Positions 41,158 through 50,087 of a stretch of DNA of 64,000 nt are shown in pieces. Positions within the stretch are counted from its first letter, which is position 1, and the number at the start of each line of letters is the position of its first letter. A program made the position numbers and the translations under genes. The stretch covers positions 62,001 to 126,000 of the forward strand of contig CAAGHI010000063.1 in NCBI GenBank assembly GCA_900769645.1, read 5' to 3'. A model generated the notes under the pieces. The model had not been told where the DNA came from. It saw only the letters and a list, made by a program, of their open reading frames with translations, and made no database searches. This DNA is from Candidatus Gastranaerophilales bacterium (GTDB lineage Bacteria > Cyanobacteriota > Vampirovibrionia > Gastranaerophilales > Gastranaerophilaceae).

Positions 41158-42266
41158 ATGAAAAAATGTAATGAAATGTTTCGGGGGGGGGGCTCGGAGA
41201 TACTAGATTAGCTGCTAAGAAATCTGCGTTTACATTGGCAGAGGTTCTTATCACCCTTGGTATAATCGGTGTTGTTGCGGCGATTACATTGCCTGTTTTG
41301 TTGAGCAATGTTGATCAAAAGGTTAAGGCGGAACGCGTTACGAATATTAAACAAAAACTCAGCAAGGTTACTGACAAAATGGCTGTGCAGAGTGGACTTA
41401 TTGGGTATGACAGCACAGATGCGTTTGTAAAAGAAATGCAAAGACACATGAAAATCGCCAAAGTTTGTGATAACGCCCATCTCGACGATTGTTGGCCTTC
41501 AAAAGAGGTTACTTTGGACGATGAAGGTAAATCTTGGGAGATTTCAAAAACAAAGACTGCCAAGACTTTGAAGGTGGCAAAAGCTGACGGAGATGACTGG
41601 TCAGATACAGTCGGAATTGTGACGGGTGATGGAGCAGCAATGATTTTGAGCTACAACAAAGGCTGTACATTCGACATTGATAAAGAAGGTTTGAAATCCG
41701 GCGATAGTAAGGGTTCAAATTCGAATTCTTTAAACTGCATTGCAGGAGTTTTTGATTGGAATGGCGGTAAAAAGCCGAATAAGTTAGCAAAACTTGAAGG
41801 AAATTCAAATGGCGATGTTTTGATATTCGGAAAAGCAAGCGGTTTGGGTTCAGAATGTTCAATTGAGTTAGGCGGGAAATGCCTTACAGCTCCATTCACT
41901 CCAAGCCCATTAACAAAAGCTGAATGCGAAGCAGAAAAAATATCCGGTTGCTTCTATGAACGAGACTACTGGGCTGGAGCTGTAAAACAATGTGGTGGAG
42001 TATCTAAAATGCCAACTTATGATGATTTAGCAAAACTAGCAACAGAACTCTACAAAGGTAACCCAAAAGTTGGGAAGAATACTATATTTAATAGTCGAAT
42101 ATTTCAATTAGACACCTCAAAAGCCGCATCTCTGGGCTTTACCGGTTCGCCTTTCTATGTTTGGTCGGGTGAATCGCAATGGACCCGTGGCTTCTATAAA
42201 GATGGCACGGGTTGGGACAACTACCACGGCGGCAGTACGATTCAGGCGGTTTGTGTCGGTGAATAG
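41158..42266 (+). CDS. Type IV prepilin-like gene D with out-of-frame G10 tract
   Basis: ATG 41158 reads M-K-K-C-N-E-M-F-R-G-G-G-S and stops at TAG 41209. With 11 or 8 G the start joins the frame L-G-D-T-R-L-A-A-K-K-S-A followed by F-T-L-A-E-V-L-I-T-L-G-I-I-G and runs to 42266, about 369 residues. This is the longest of the four pilins. The first 220 residues after the helix are pilin-like, with N-G-G-K-K-P-N-K; the last 80 end F-Y-V-W-S-G-E-S, R-G-F-Y-K-D-G and A-V-C-V-G-E, in the style of DUF1566/C-type-lectin-like adhesive tips. A minor, tip-located pilin or adhesin is plausible. GAAAGAGAG is the ribosome site. An internal TTG in the helix is not a credible start. Confidence 0.85.
41183..41192 (+). 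repeat. Poly-G tract (10 G) in pilin D leader
   Basis: Ten G between ATGTTTC and CTCGGAGATAC, starting at the ninth codon. Flanks differ from A, B and C, but position and length are the same. Confidence 0.95.
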
Positions 42267-42363
42267 CTTAATCATTTCATAATTTAATCATTTAGCGACT
42301 CAAAATCAGACATAGCTGCAAATGATAAAATATGTGGATATTGGTGTAAATACAATAAAAAAT

Positions 42364-42413
42364 AATAGGCGGATAAATTTCGAGCAAGAAATTATTCGCC
42401 TATTTTGTTTTTC
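42364..42413 (+). terminator. Terminator after pilin D
   Basis: AATAGGCG pairs with CGCCTATT, extended by an internal ATAAATTTC/GAAATTAT stem, then TTGTTTTT. Confidence 0.85.
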
Positions 42414-42485
42414 TTTAATAGTAGTTATATAACATCTCGACAAAACGAAAAAAATGTAGTATAATCATTTCAAAAGAGGATTATT

Positions 42486-43076
42486 ATGAGAGAATTGTTA
42501 GAAAAAGATAGAAAAATTACAGTAGTGCCGGCAGATTTTAAATGTGCGAATAAAGGGACTATAATTGATGTTGAACCGAGATATTTTACTGTTGAGTTGG
42601 AATATGAACCGCAAGGTATGATGCGTCATAATTACTGTGAGTTTTATACGCAAACTTCTCATGGAACTTTGTATTTTGATTCTTTCCCTGAAACAATTGA
42701 GGGGAAAAAGGTTAAGATTGCAACTCCGGCAAAGCATAAATTTCTTCAAAGACGTCAGTACACTCGTATCAAATACGTTTATGATTTGGATTTGAAATGC
42801 GGAGATGATGTTAAAAAGGTTACAACTCTTGATGTTTCTGCAGGTGGTATGAAATTCCGCACGAATGACAATATCAACATTGAAGCAGAGTATTCAATTT
42901 CTTTGCCGTTGTCTGAAAAACAAACTGTTGACTGCAAATTTAGCCCGATAAGAATTGAAAAAAATGAAAACGGTGGATATACCGTTTCTGGAAGATTTGA
43001 GTATCATAACAGTATTGACAAGATGACTCTTACTCAGTTTTGTACAAAAAGAAGTATCGAGATAAAAAATAAATAG
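42486..43076 (+). CDS. PilZ-domain protein (putative c-di-GMP receptor)
   Basis: A 196-residue protein with a YcgR-like N-terminal beta domain and a C-terminal PilZ domain (about 90-195). The c-di-GMP motifs are R-R-Q-Y-T-R (R-x3-R, near residue 90) and D-V-S-A-G-G (D/N-x-S-x2-G). Such proteins transmit c-di-GMP levels to motility, pili or polysaccharide synthesis. Pilin D is just upstream, but a terminator lies between. AGAGGA seven bases before the ATG supports the start. It is followed two bases later by the decarboxylase-like gene. Confidence 0.92.
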   Translation: MRELLEKDRKITVVPADFKCANKGTIIDVEPRYFTVELEYEPQGMMRHNYCEFYTQTSHGTLYFDSFPETIEGKKVKIATPAKHKFLQRRQYTRIKYVYDLDLKCGDDVKKVTTLDVSAGGMKFRTNDNINIEAEYSISLPLSEKQTVDCKFSPIRIEKNENGGYTVSGRFEYHNSIDKMTLTQFCTKRSIEIKNK

Positions 43077-43078
43077 TT

Positions 43079-44104
43079 ATGAGTCTTATCCAGTTATTGA
43101 GAAAACAAAATCGAAAATATTTGTTTACTACTCCATCGCACAACCAGAAATATTTTATTTTTAATAAATTAAGAAATTTTTATAAATACGATATTTCAGA
43201 AACAGATGCACAAGATCCACAAACAGCGTTGGCTCAAGCAGAAAAAAGTGCTACAAAGATTTATGGGACGTGTCATACTCATTTTTTGACAAATGGTTCG
43301 ACAAGTGGTGTTATTGCAGCTGTTTTGACATGTTGCAATAAGGGGGATAAGGTTTTGTTATGGCGAAATTCTCACCCTTGTCATTTGAACGCAGTGAAAC
43401 TTGCCGGTTGTGAACCTGTTTTTTATGATTTACCGATAGATAAAGAGTGGGGAATTCCTCAAAAGACAACACCTGAACTTGTTGATGTAAAAGGTGTGAA
43501 GGCTGTAATTGTGACGTCTCCGAGTTATGAGGGAATTATCTCTGATGTTGAAAAAATCAAGGAGATTTGTCGAAATAATGGTGCTTACTTGATTATTGAT
43601 GAGGCGCATGGAGCGCTTTATCCTTTTTCTGATAAATTGCCTCAAAGTGCTGTAAATATCGCAGATTTCACCATTCAATCTTTGCATAAGACTGCAGGCG
43701 GGCTTAATCCGACGGCGCTTTTGCATGTAAATTGTGATTGTGATGCATCAAATGCGCTTTCGATGATAAATACAACATCTCCATCATATCCGCTTTTGGC
43801 GTCGATTGAGGCGAATATTAACTTTTTGAATTCAAGAAGAGGTCGTAAAAAAATCGAAACTCTGATTTCTTTAATAGAAGAGATAAAAAATTCGACAAAT
43901 AATGTTGAATTTGGCGGTGATGATGTCACAAAAATTTTAATTAAGAAGTCTGGTATGATAGGTTTTGAGCTGTCTGAAAAACTTTTTGACGAATTTGATA
44001 TTGAAGATGAAAAAACAAACGAAGTTTCGACAATGCTTCTTTGCGGAATTGGAACGACTGAGGCAAAATTGAAAAAACTTTCGCATGCACTTAAAAAGAT
44101 TTAG
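43079..44104 (+). CDS. Orn/Lys/Arg decarboxylase-like PLP protein (short form)
   Basis: A 341-residue fold-type I PLP protein. T-P-S-H-N-Q-K near the start, T-N-G-S-T-S-G, L-I-I-D-E-A-H-G-A (PLP Asp) and Q-S-L-H-K-T-A-G-G (Schiff-base Lys) are those of the major domain of group III amino acid decarboxylases. The usual C-terminal domain is missing or shortened (normal members are 450 or more), which is common in short cyanobacterial and Firmicutes forms. The likely substrate is Arg, Lys or Orn, feeding polyamines; sequence alone does not choose. The ATG is two bases after the PilZ stop. Confidence 0.85.
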   Translation: MSLIQLLRKQNRKYLFTTPSHNQKYFIFNKLRNFYKYDISETDAQDPQTALAQAEKSATKIYGTCHTHFLTNGSTSGVIAAVLTCCNKGDKVLLWRNSHPCHLNAVKLAGCEPVFYDLPIDKEWGIPQKTTPELVDVKGVKAVIVTSPSYEGIISDVEKIKEICRNNGAYLIIDEAHGALYPFSDKLPQSAVNIADFTIQSLHKTAGGLNPTALLHVNCDCDASNALSMINTTSPSYPLLASIEANINFLNSRRGRKKIETLISLIEEIKNSTNNVEFGGDDVTKILIKKSGMIGFELSEKLFDEFDIEDEKTNEVSTMLLCGIGTTEAKLKKLSHALKKI

Positions 44105-44116
44105 GTCAAATTCTGA

Positions 44117-46513
44117 TTAAATATCGAGATCTGAAAACAAGGTGAGAGATGTGATTTCTTTTAGTTTTGGGTATTCGTCAATTTTGTGGAATTTTACAAA
44201 ATCAATCGCTTCTGCTCTTGCTGTTTCAAGAATTTTTGCGTCACGAACAATATCTGAAATAATCAAATCCGGCAAGCCACTTTGACGAGTTCCGAGAAAT
44301 TCCCCGGGACCTCTGAGTTGCAAATCTTTTTCAGCAATAACAAAACCGTCATTGGTTTGCGTCATAATATTCAGACGCTCTCTTGTTTCTTGCGATTTTG
44401 TTGAAGTGTGCAAAATGCAGTAGGATTGCAGACTGTTACGCCCGACACGTCCTCTTAGCTGGTGAAGTTGCGACAAGCCAAACCTTTCGGCGTTTTCAAT
44501 CAGCATAACAGTTGCATTCGGAACGTCAACCCCAACTTCTACAACGGTTGTGGAAACAAGAATGTCATATTTTTTATTTTTGAAATCCACCATTACTTGC
44601 TCTTTTTCGTCATTTTTGAGTTTCCCGTGAAGAAGTCCGATTTTGAATTGCGGAAAAACTTCATTTTGAAGTCGCTCGGCTTCAATAGTTGCAGCTTTTG
44701 CAGATAGTGTTTCACTCTCTTCAATTAGCGGATAGACAACGTAGGCTTGGCGTCCAACCTCAATTTCTCGTTGAATAAGGTCGTAAACACCTCTGTGAGA
44801 AGTTACGAGCGATGTTTTTATCGGTTTTCTTCCTTTTGGAAGTTCGTCGATAATTGTCAAATCCAGATCGCCGTGGACTGTGAGTGCCAATGTCCTTGGA
44901 ATTGGAGTCGCTGTCATAGTAAGCATTTGCGGATTTTGCGATTTCTTTTTTAAGACATTTCTTTGTTTTACGCCAAATCTGTGCTGTTCATCGACTACTA
45001 TTGCGCCAAGGTTGTAAAAATCGACGTCATTTTGAATTAGTGCGTGAGTTCCGACAGCGATGTTCATTTGTCCGTTGCGTAAGTCTGTGCGGAATTTTTC
45101 ACGAACTTTTTTACCTTGACTACCAAGGAAAAGACCAACGCTTATGCCCATTGGAGTGAGCCATTGTTGAAGGTTATTGTAATGTTGTTGCGCAAGGATT
45201 TCTGTCGGAGCCATAAGTGCGCCTTGGTAACCATTTTCAACTCCGGCAAGTAGCATAATTGTTGCGACGACTGTTTTTCCGCTACCAACATCGCCTTGTA
45301 ATAGTCTTGCCATAGGAATATCAGAGTTTAAATCTGCCAAAATCTCATTTACTGCACGCTTTTGAGCCCCTGTAAGTTCAAACGGTAAGCTGTCTATAAA
45401 TTGATGCACAAGTCCTTTTTCTTTAATTTTTAAGGCAAGCGCAGAGTGATTTGCGGAGTTTTGCTCTCTCAGACGGACAAGCTTAAGTTGTATCAAGAAA
45501 AGTTCTTCAAAAATAAGTGAAAATCGTGCTTGTTCTAGCAGCTCTTGGCTTTCTGGAAAATGAATTTGTTCAACTGCAACTTTTTTGTCAAGAATTCCAA
45601 GTTTTTCCCGTATAAAATCCGGAATTACATTTGTGATTTCATTTTTGTAAGTCTGAATAGCGTTGAAAATAGCACGACGTAAAACTTTTATACTCAAATC
45701 CTCACAGACTGTGTAAATTGGGACAATTCTTGCGATATTCAAATTTGAATTTTGGTTTTCCAAAAACTCGCCTGTCATAATTGAATAGGTCGGTTTGTCA
45801 AACGTCAATTTGCCGTCGTAATTGTTTCGTTTAACCTTGCCGGAGAGCATAATTCCGGCGTTTACGGGGAATTGTGCTTTTGTCCTTTCAAGCATAAATC
45901 GGTTTGATTTCGCTTGGAAAAAGCTTAAATCAAGTCGACCACTTTCGTCAGCAACAGCAACTTTTACAACTGATAATTTCTTTTGAGTATTGAACGCGGA
46001 TACTGATTTGATGTAGCCGAAAACGGTTGTGGTTTCTCCTTCTTTAAGGTCTCGAATTAAGGTTCTTGATGAGTAATCAATGTGCTTTTTCGGAAAATAC
46101 ATCATCAAATCTTGAACGGTATAAATGCCGAGTTTGTTGAGTTTGTAAGCTATTTTAGGTCCGACACCTTTCATATACATTACATCTGTTTCGGCAGCGG
46201 ATTTTAGATGTTGAGTGTGAGTTTGACAGCTATCAGTTTCTTGCTCGTTGTTTTTAGCTTTTGCTTCTGATGTAAGAACTCGAATTAGGTTGTCAATGCT
46301 CTTTCTTCGCTCATTTACGCCCGCAAATGGGTAGTGCTCAAATGCTTCTGCAATAACCGCCCATTTAGGATTTTTTTTCGAAAGTTTATAATACTTTTTT
46401 GCTTCATTCTTTATAAAGGTCGAAAAAGCTTGTGTTTTACCATGAATATCAATATATTTGTATTGAATTTCTATTTCAATCGCTTTTTTTAATTGTTCAA
46501 TATTTTCAATCAT
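44117..46513 (-). CDS. recG: ATP-dependent DNA helicase RecG
   Basis: A 798-residue branch-migration helicase for stalled forks and recombination. An N-terminal extension of about 100 residues precedes the wedge OB domain (V-F-G-Y-I-K-S-V). Helicase motifs: L-L-Q-G-D-V-G-S-G-K-T (I), V-V-D-E-Q-H-R-F-G-V (II), M-T-A-T-P-I-P-R-T-L (III), G-R-V-G-R (VI) and the RecG end R-G-P-G-E-F-L-G-T-R-Q-S-G. M-Y-M-K-G-V-G-P-K-I-A near 110 is a helix-hairpin-helix. The ATG is three bases after the cyclase stop, with no separate ribosome site, so it is probably translated from the cyclase mRNA. Confidence 0.96.
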   Translation of the reverse strand: MIENIEQLKKAIEIEIQYKYIDIHGKTQAFSTFIKNEAKKYYKLSKKNPKWAVIAEAFEHYPFAGVNERRKSIDNLIRVLTSEAKAKNNEQETDSCQTHTQHLKSAAETDVMYMKGVGPKIAYKLNKLGIYTVQDLMMYFPKKHIDYSSRTLIRDLKEGETTTVFGYIKSVSAFNTQKKLSVVKVAVADESGRLDLSFFQAKSNRFMLERTKAQFPVNAGIMLSGKVKRNNYDGKLTFDKPTYSIMTGEFLENQNSNLNIARIVPIYTVCEDLSIKVLRRAIFNAIQTYKNEITNVIPDFIREKLGILDKKVAVEQIHFPESQELLEQARFSLIFEELFLIQLKLVRLREQNSANHSALALKIKEKGLVHQFIDSLPFELTGAQKRAVNEILADLNSDIPMARLLQGDVGSGKTVVATIMLLAGVENGYQGALMAPTEILAQQHYNNLQQWLTPMGISVGLFLGSQGKKVREKFRTDLRNGQMNIAVGTHALIQNDVDFYNLGAIVVDEQHRFGVKQRNVLKKKSQNPQMLTMTATPIPRTLALTVHGDLDLTIIDELPKGRKPIKTSLVTSHRGVYDLIQREIEVGRQAYVVYPLIEESETLSAKAATIEAERLQNEVFPQFKIGLLHGKLKNDEKEQVMVDFKNKKYDILVSTTVVEVGVDVPNATVMLIENAERFGLSQLHQLRGRVGRNSLQSYCILHTSTKSQETRERLNIMTQTNDGFVIAEKDLQLRGPGEFLGTRQSGLPDLIISDIVRDAKILETARAEAIDFVKFHKIDEYPKLKEITSLTLFSDLDI

Positions 46514-46516
46514 AAT

Positions 46517-48466
46517 CTATTCGCTAAGCTTCAAAACCTCGTAAATATCCATCTTTTTGGCTTTCCCACGAATTGTAACATCTGCAATCTTGATTACATC
46601 AACGATATCGGCAACGCAAGAATATGTTGAACTGCTGATAAGCATATTTGTTTTGTAAACCTTGTTGTAGCTTTCAATACGGCTTGCAAGGTTTACCATA
46701 TCCCCGATAACGGTGTATTCAAGACGTTTTTCGGAGCCAATGTTTCCGACAAACGCTTCTCCTGTGTTAATACCAATACCGATTTCGATTTTTGGTTTGC
46801 CTTCTGCAAGCCATTTGTCTTGAAGCTGATCTACTTTTTTAAGCATATCACAAGCACATCTGACTGCATTTTGCGGGTGATTGATATCCTGAATAGGTTC
46901 CCCAAAAATCGCCATAACCGCATCTCCGATAAATTTGTTGATTACGCCATTATATTTTGTGATAATTGGTTCCACCTCAGAAAAATATTCGTTCAAAATT
47001 ACAGAAACTTCTTCTGCGGTCATCTTTTCACTCATACTTGTAAATCCTCTGATATCGGCAAAAAGAACTGTTACGTTTGCTTTTTTACCACCGAGTTTGA
47101 TGTCATCGATATTTTGAACAACGTTTTTCATAATATCTTGCGAAAGATATTTCCCCATTGCATTTTTGATTTTTTCTTTATTTCTGCCTTCCAGAATAAA
47201 TCTGTATGAGTATCCAAAAATCATTGTGCTTAACTGAACTGCAAGCGGTGTAATTACAAGTGGTACGACGTTGTTGTTGAAACAGATTATACAGAAGATA
47301 AAGTATAATATTGAAATCCCGATTAATGTGAACAGTGATGGCAAAAATGCCATAAATCTAATGATAGCGAAGGTTATAGCTGATAATAGAACAATTGTTA
47401 AAATGTTTACAAGTCCGTTGAATTCTGTCATAAACTGGTTGTTTAAGAAGTTATCAAGGATTGTTGCCTGAATATCCACCCCAGGGTGTTTTGTGGCGGT
47501 TACGGTTTTCAAAACGTCCTCGACAGCAAGCGCATTTGCGCCTACAAATATAATTTTGTCGTCAAATTCTTTTGGCGAAATTATTGGCTTTTTACCTTGT
47601 TTTATGAGTCTGTCAGAGTTTATTATGTCGATTGCGGAGTAGGTTTTGTGAGTGTATTCGCTGTTCGGTAGAAATTTGCAGAATTTTATTCTATGTCTGA
47701 TGTCGCCGTTTGTGTTGAATACAGGGATTTTTAACCCAGTTTTGTCAACAAAAAGATATTTGTTTGTTAGGGTTAATTTGTTGGTTTTATTTGCCATCAT
47801 ATAGGCTTTTAGAGCCAGTGACGGGTAATAATTGTCGTTATAACTGATTAAGTCTGTGGCATCTCGTAAAACTCCATCGACTGAATTTAGTGTTAAATTC
47901 ACGGAGCCAATATTTTCTTGTGCGTCAAAATAAGCTTTAGGGAACATCGTTAAACTGTTATAACTGCTGTATCTTGAATTGTTTTTGGTTCTTTTGTCGG
48001 CAATATCGATAGAGAACTTATGTTGAAAAGCTTCGTCGTAAGTTGTGCCGAGTTCAGGGTTTTCGTAAAGTGCCGGAAGCGCCATATAGCCCCCGATGTA
48101 GTTGTCGGAATTTTTTACGACATCAAAGAAATAATTATCAGAGCTTGGTGGGTTGTTTTTGTCTAAGTTGCTTAAAATTGAGTCAAAAACAACGACCTTT
48201 GCGTTTGTGTATTTGTTTAGGTAGTCAAAAACTTCTCCATACAAGGATCTTGCCCAAGGCCATCTGTAGCTGTCTATGGATTTGTTATCAATAATAATTA
48301 GTGATATCTCGTCAGAACCCTTCATTGTTGAGTCTGTGAGGTTTGTCATTGTGTCATAAATCGGACTTTCCCAAAGGTTTACTGATATAAATGCAATTAT
48401 CAAAACCAAAAATATGTGTACAAAAATTGATTTTATAAAAAAAGTTTTTCCTTTAAAAATTTTCAT
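46517..48466 (-). CDS. CHASE2-domain adenylate/guanylate cyclase
   Basis: A 649-residue membrane signalling protein. After an N-terminal helix comes an extracytoplasmic CHASE2 domain (L-I-I-I-D-N-K-S-I, W-P-W-A-R-S-L-Y), three membrane helices (about 350-425), and a class III cyclase domain: V-L-F-A-D-I-R-G-F and F-I-G-D-A-V-M-A-I-F hold the metal Asp residues, and Y-T-V-I-G-D-M-V-N-L-A-S-R-I follows. It makes cAMP or cGMP on an external cue. CHASE2 cyclases are common in cyanobacteria. I prefer ATG 48466, with AGGGAT upstream. It leads the recG gene. Confidence 0.93.
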   Translation of the reverse strand: MKIFKGKTFFIKSIFVHIFLVLIIAFISVNLWESPIYDTMTNLTDSTMKGSDEISLIIIDNKSIDSYRWPWARSLYGEVFDYLNKYTNAKVVVFDSILSNLDKNNPPSSDNYFFDVVKNSDNYIGGYMALPALYENPELGTTYDEAFQHKFSIDIADKRTKNNSRYSSYNSLTMFPKAYFDAQENIGSVNLTLNSVDGVLRDATDLISYNDNYYPSLALKAYMMANKTNKLTLTNKYLFVDKTGLKIPVFNTNGDIRHRIKFCKFLPNSEYTHKTYSAIDIINSDRLIKQGKKPIISPKEFDDKIIFVGANALAVEDVLKTVTATKHPGVDIQATILDNFLNNQFMTEFNGLVNILTIVLLSAITFAIIRFMAFLPSLFTLIGISILYFIFCIICFNNNVVPLVITPLAVQLSTMIFGYSYRFILEGRNKEKIKNAMGKYLSQDIMKNVVQNIDDIKLGGKKANVTVLFADIRGFTSMSEKMTAEEVSVILNEYFSEVEPIITKYNGVINKFIGDAVMAIFGEPIQDINHPQNAVRCACDMLKKVDQLQDKWLAEGKPKIEIGIGINTGEAFVGNIGSEKRLEYTVIGDMVNLASRIESYNKVYKTNMLISSSTYSCVADIVDVIKIADVTIRGKAKKMDIYEVLKLSE

Positions 48467-48531
48467 ATTCAATTATCCCTAATTATCCCTTTTATTTTAT
48501 GATATAATAAATTTGTAAAAAAGGATAGTTT

Positions 48532-49143
48532 ATGAAAGAAAATTTAATCAAACTTTTATCACAAGAAAAAATATTACCGATACTTAGAAGCAATGACGCT
48601 CAAACAGTAATAGATTGGGCGAATGCGTTAATTGAGGGCGGTGTTAAAATTTTAGAAATAAATGCTCAAAATCCGTCGATTTACAAAGCAATTTCAGAAA
48701 TTTCAAAGCATGCTATTGTTTGTGCAGGTGGAATTATTACCGCAATGCAGGCTGAGGCATCAATTGAATCCGGTGCAAAGATTTTGTCATCACCGATTTT
48801 TTCAAAGAATTTAGTAAAAATTTCTAAGGACAAAGAAATTCCTTATATTGCAGAAACATCTACGGCAAACGAGGCTTATAACGCTTGGAAAGCACGTATT
48901 CCGCTTATAAAAATTTATCCGATTACGGCTATGGGCGGAGCGATGTATGTTGAGGATTTGTTGAGACCTATGCCGTTTTTGAACGTAATGCCTTTAGGAA
49001 GTGTAAAGTTGGACGAAGTTCATACATATATTAAAGCTGGCGCAACTTGTGTTGGTGTTGGGCGTGATTTTTATGATGGATATTCTTTGTCTGAAATTAC
49101 ATCTCGTGCAAAACGAGTTTTGGGCGAATTGAAAGGTGAGTAA
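48532..49143 (+). CDS. eda: 2-dehydro-3-deoxyphosphogluconate aldolase family
   Basis: A 203-residue class I aldolase. I-L-P-I-L-R-S near the start, G-G-V-K-I-L-E-I-N (catalytic Glu), V-C-A-G-G-I-I, and I-K-I-Y-P-I (Schiff-base Lys) follow KDPG aldolase order. It splits 2-keto-3-deoxy-6-phosphogluconate into pyruvate and glyceraldehyde-3-phosphate. The residues around the Glu and Lys are unusual (E-I-N in place of E-V-T, I-K-I-Y-P-I in place of L-K-F-F-P-A), so substrate may differ. AAAGGATAG precedes the ATG. It is coupled to the kinase. Confidence 0.85.
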   Translation: MKENLIKLLSQEKILPILRSNDAQTVIDWANALIEGGVKILEINAQNPSIYKAISEISKHAIVCAGGIITAMQAEASIESGAKILSSPIFSKNLVKISKDKEIPYIAETSTANEAYNAWKARIPLIKIYPITAMGGAMYVEDLLRPMPFLNVMPLGSVKLDEVHTYIKAGATCVGVGRDFYDGYSLSEITSRAKRVLGELKGE

Positions 49144-50087
49144 TGGACGAAAAGCTTGATATCGTTGCAATTGGCGAATGCTTAATCGAATTATCTGCAA
49201 ATACCAAGATGGCTGATGCAGAATGTTTGTATAAGTACTATGGCGGAGATGCTTTGGCAACGGCAGTTGCAGCTCTTCGAATGGGTGCAAAGGTCGGGTT
49301 TATCACTCGTGTCGGCAATGACTCGTTTAAGGATTATTTGCTAGATGGTTGGCACAGTGAAGGGCTTGATATTTCTCAGGTAAAAATTTCTAATGAGCCA
49401 AATGGCTTGTATATTATTGCAAGACCATCGTGTGCCGAAAAAGAGATTGCTGTTTACAGGAAGAAAATTGCTCCGTCTAAGCTTGCTTTGGAAGATATCA
49501 ATGAAGACTATATTAAAAATGTCGGAATTGTTTATGCATCAGGGGTGACTCAATCCCTTTCTCCGTCTGCTTGTGAGGCGGTTGAATATGCGTTTAAGTT
49601 GGCAAAAGATAATAGTGTAAGAACTGCTTATGATCCAAATTATCATTCAGCGTTGACAACGGCAGATGATGCGAAAGAAGCGTTTTTCAGGGTTGTTCCG
49701 TATGTTGATATTTTGTTTATGAATACAAAACAGGATTCTGTAAATATTCTTGAGATTGATTCTTATGAAAATATTATCAAACGCCTTTGGGATATGGGAA
49801 TTTCAACAGTTGTCTTGAAATCTGCGGAAAAACAAGGGTATTACACCGGTTATAATGGCAATATCAATTTTACAAGCTTTTATACGACGGAATGTCTTGA
49901 TACGACTTGCTCCGGCGATGCTTTCAATGGTGGATTTTTGTATGCGTTGACTCATGGATTTACTGAATTTGAAGCTGCAAAATTTGCATCAATTGTTGCC
50001 GGACTTCAAGCAAAGGGTATTGGTGCGATTAAATCAATTCCTTATAGAGATGTTGTTTATTCAATTTATAGAGGTAACAATGGTTAA
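49143..50087 (+). CDS. PfkB-family sugar kinase (probable 2-keto-3-deoxygluconate kinase)
   Basis: A 314-residue ribokinase-fold kinase: V-A-I-G-E-C-L-I-E at the start, Y-G-G-D-A-L-A-T-A-V sugar-binding block, G-F-I-T-R-V-G-N-D-S-F and the anion hole/catalytic D-T-T-C-S-G-D-A-F-N-G-G-F. The neighbouring KDPG aldolase makes KDG the likely substrate. The ATG overlaps the eda stop by one base, and the end overlaps the next gene by eight bases. Confidence 0.85.
   Translation: MDEKLDIVAIGECLIELSANTKMADAECLYKYYGGDALATAVAALRMGAKVGFITRVGNDSFKDYLLDGWHSEGLDISQVKISNEPNGLYIIARPSCAEKEIAVYRKKIAPSKLALEDINEDYIKNVGIVYASGVTQSLSPSACEAVEYAFKLAKDNSVRTAYDPNYHSALTTADDAKEAFFRVVPYVDILFMNTKQDSVNILEIDSYENIIKRLWDMGISTVVLKSAEKQGYYTGYNGNINFTSFYTTECLDTTCSGDAFNGGFLYALTHGFTEFEAAKFASIVAGLQAKGIGAIKSIPYRDVVYSIYRGNNG

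Noticed and set aside
41235..41240. TTG within the pilin D helix as a start codon
   Set aside because: It would remove the leader and the first residues of the conserved helix, and has no ribosome site.
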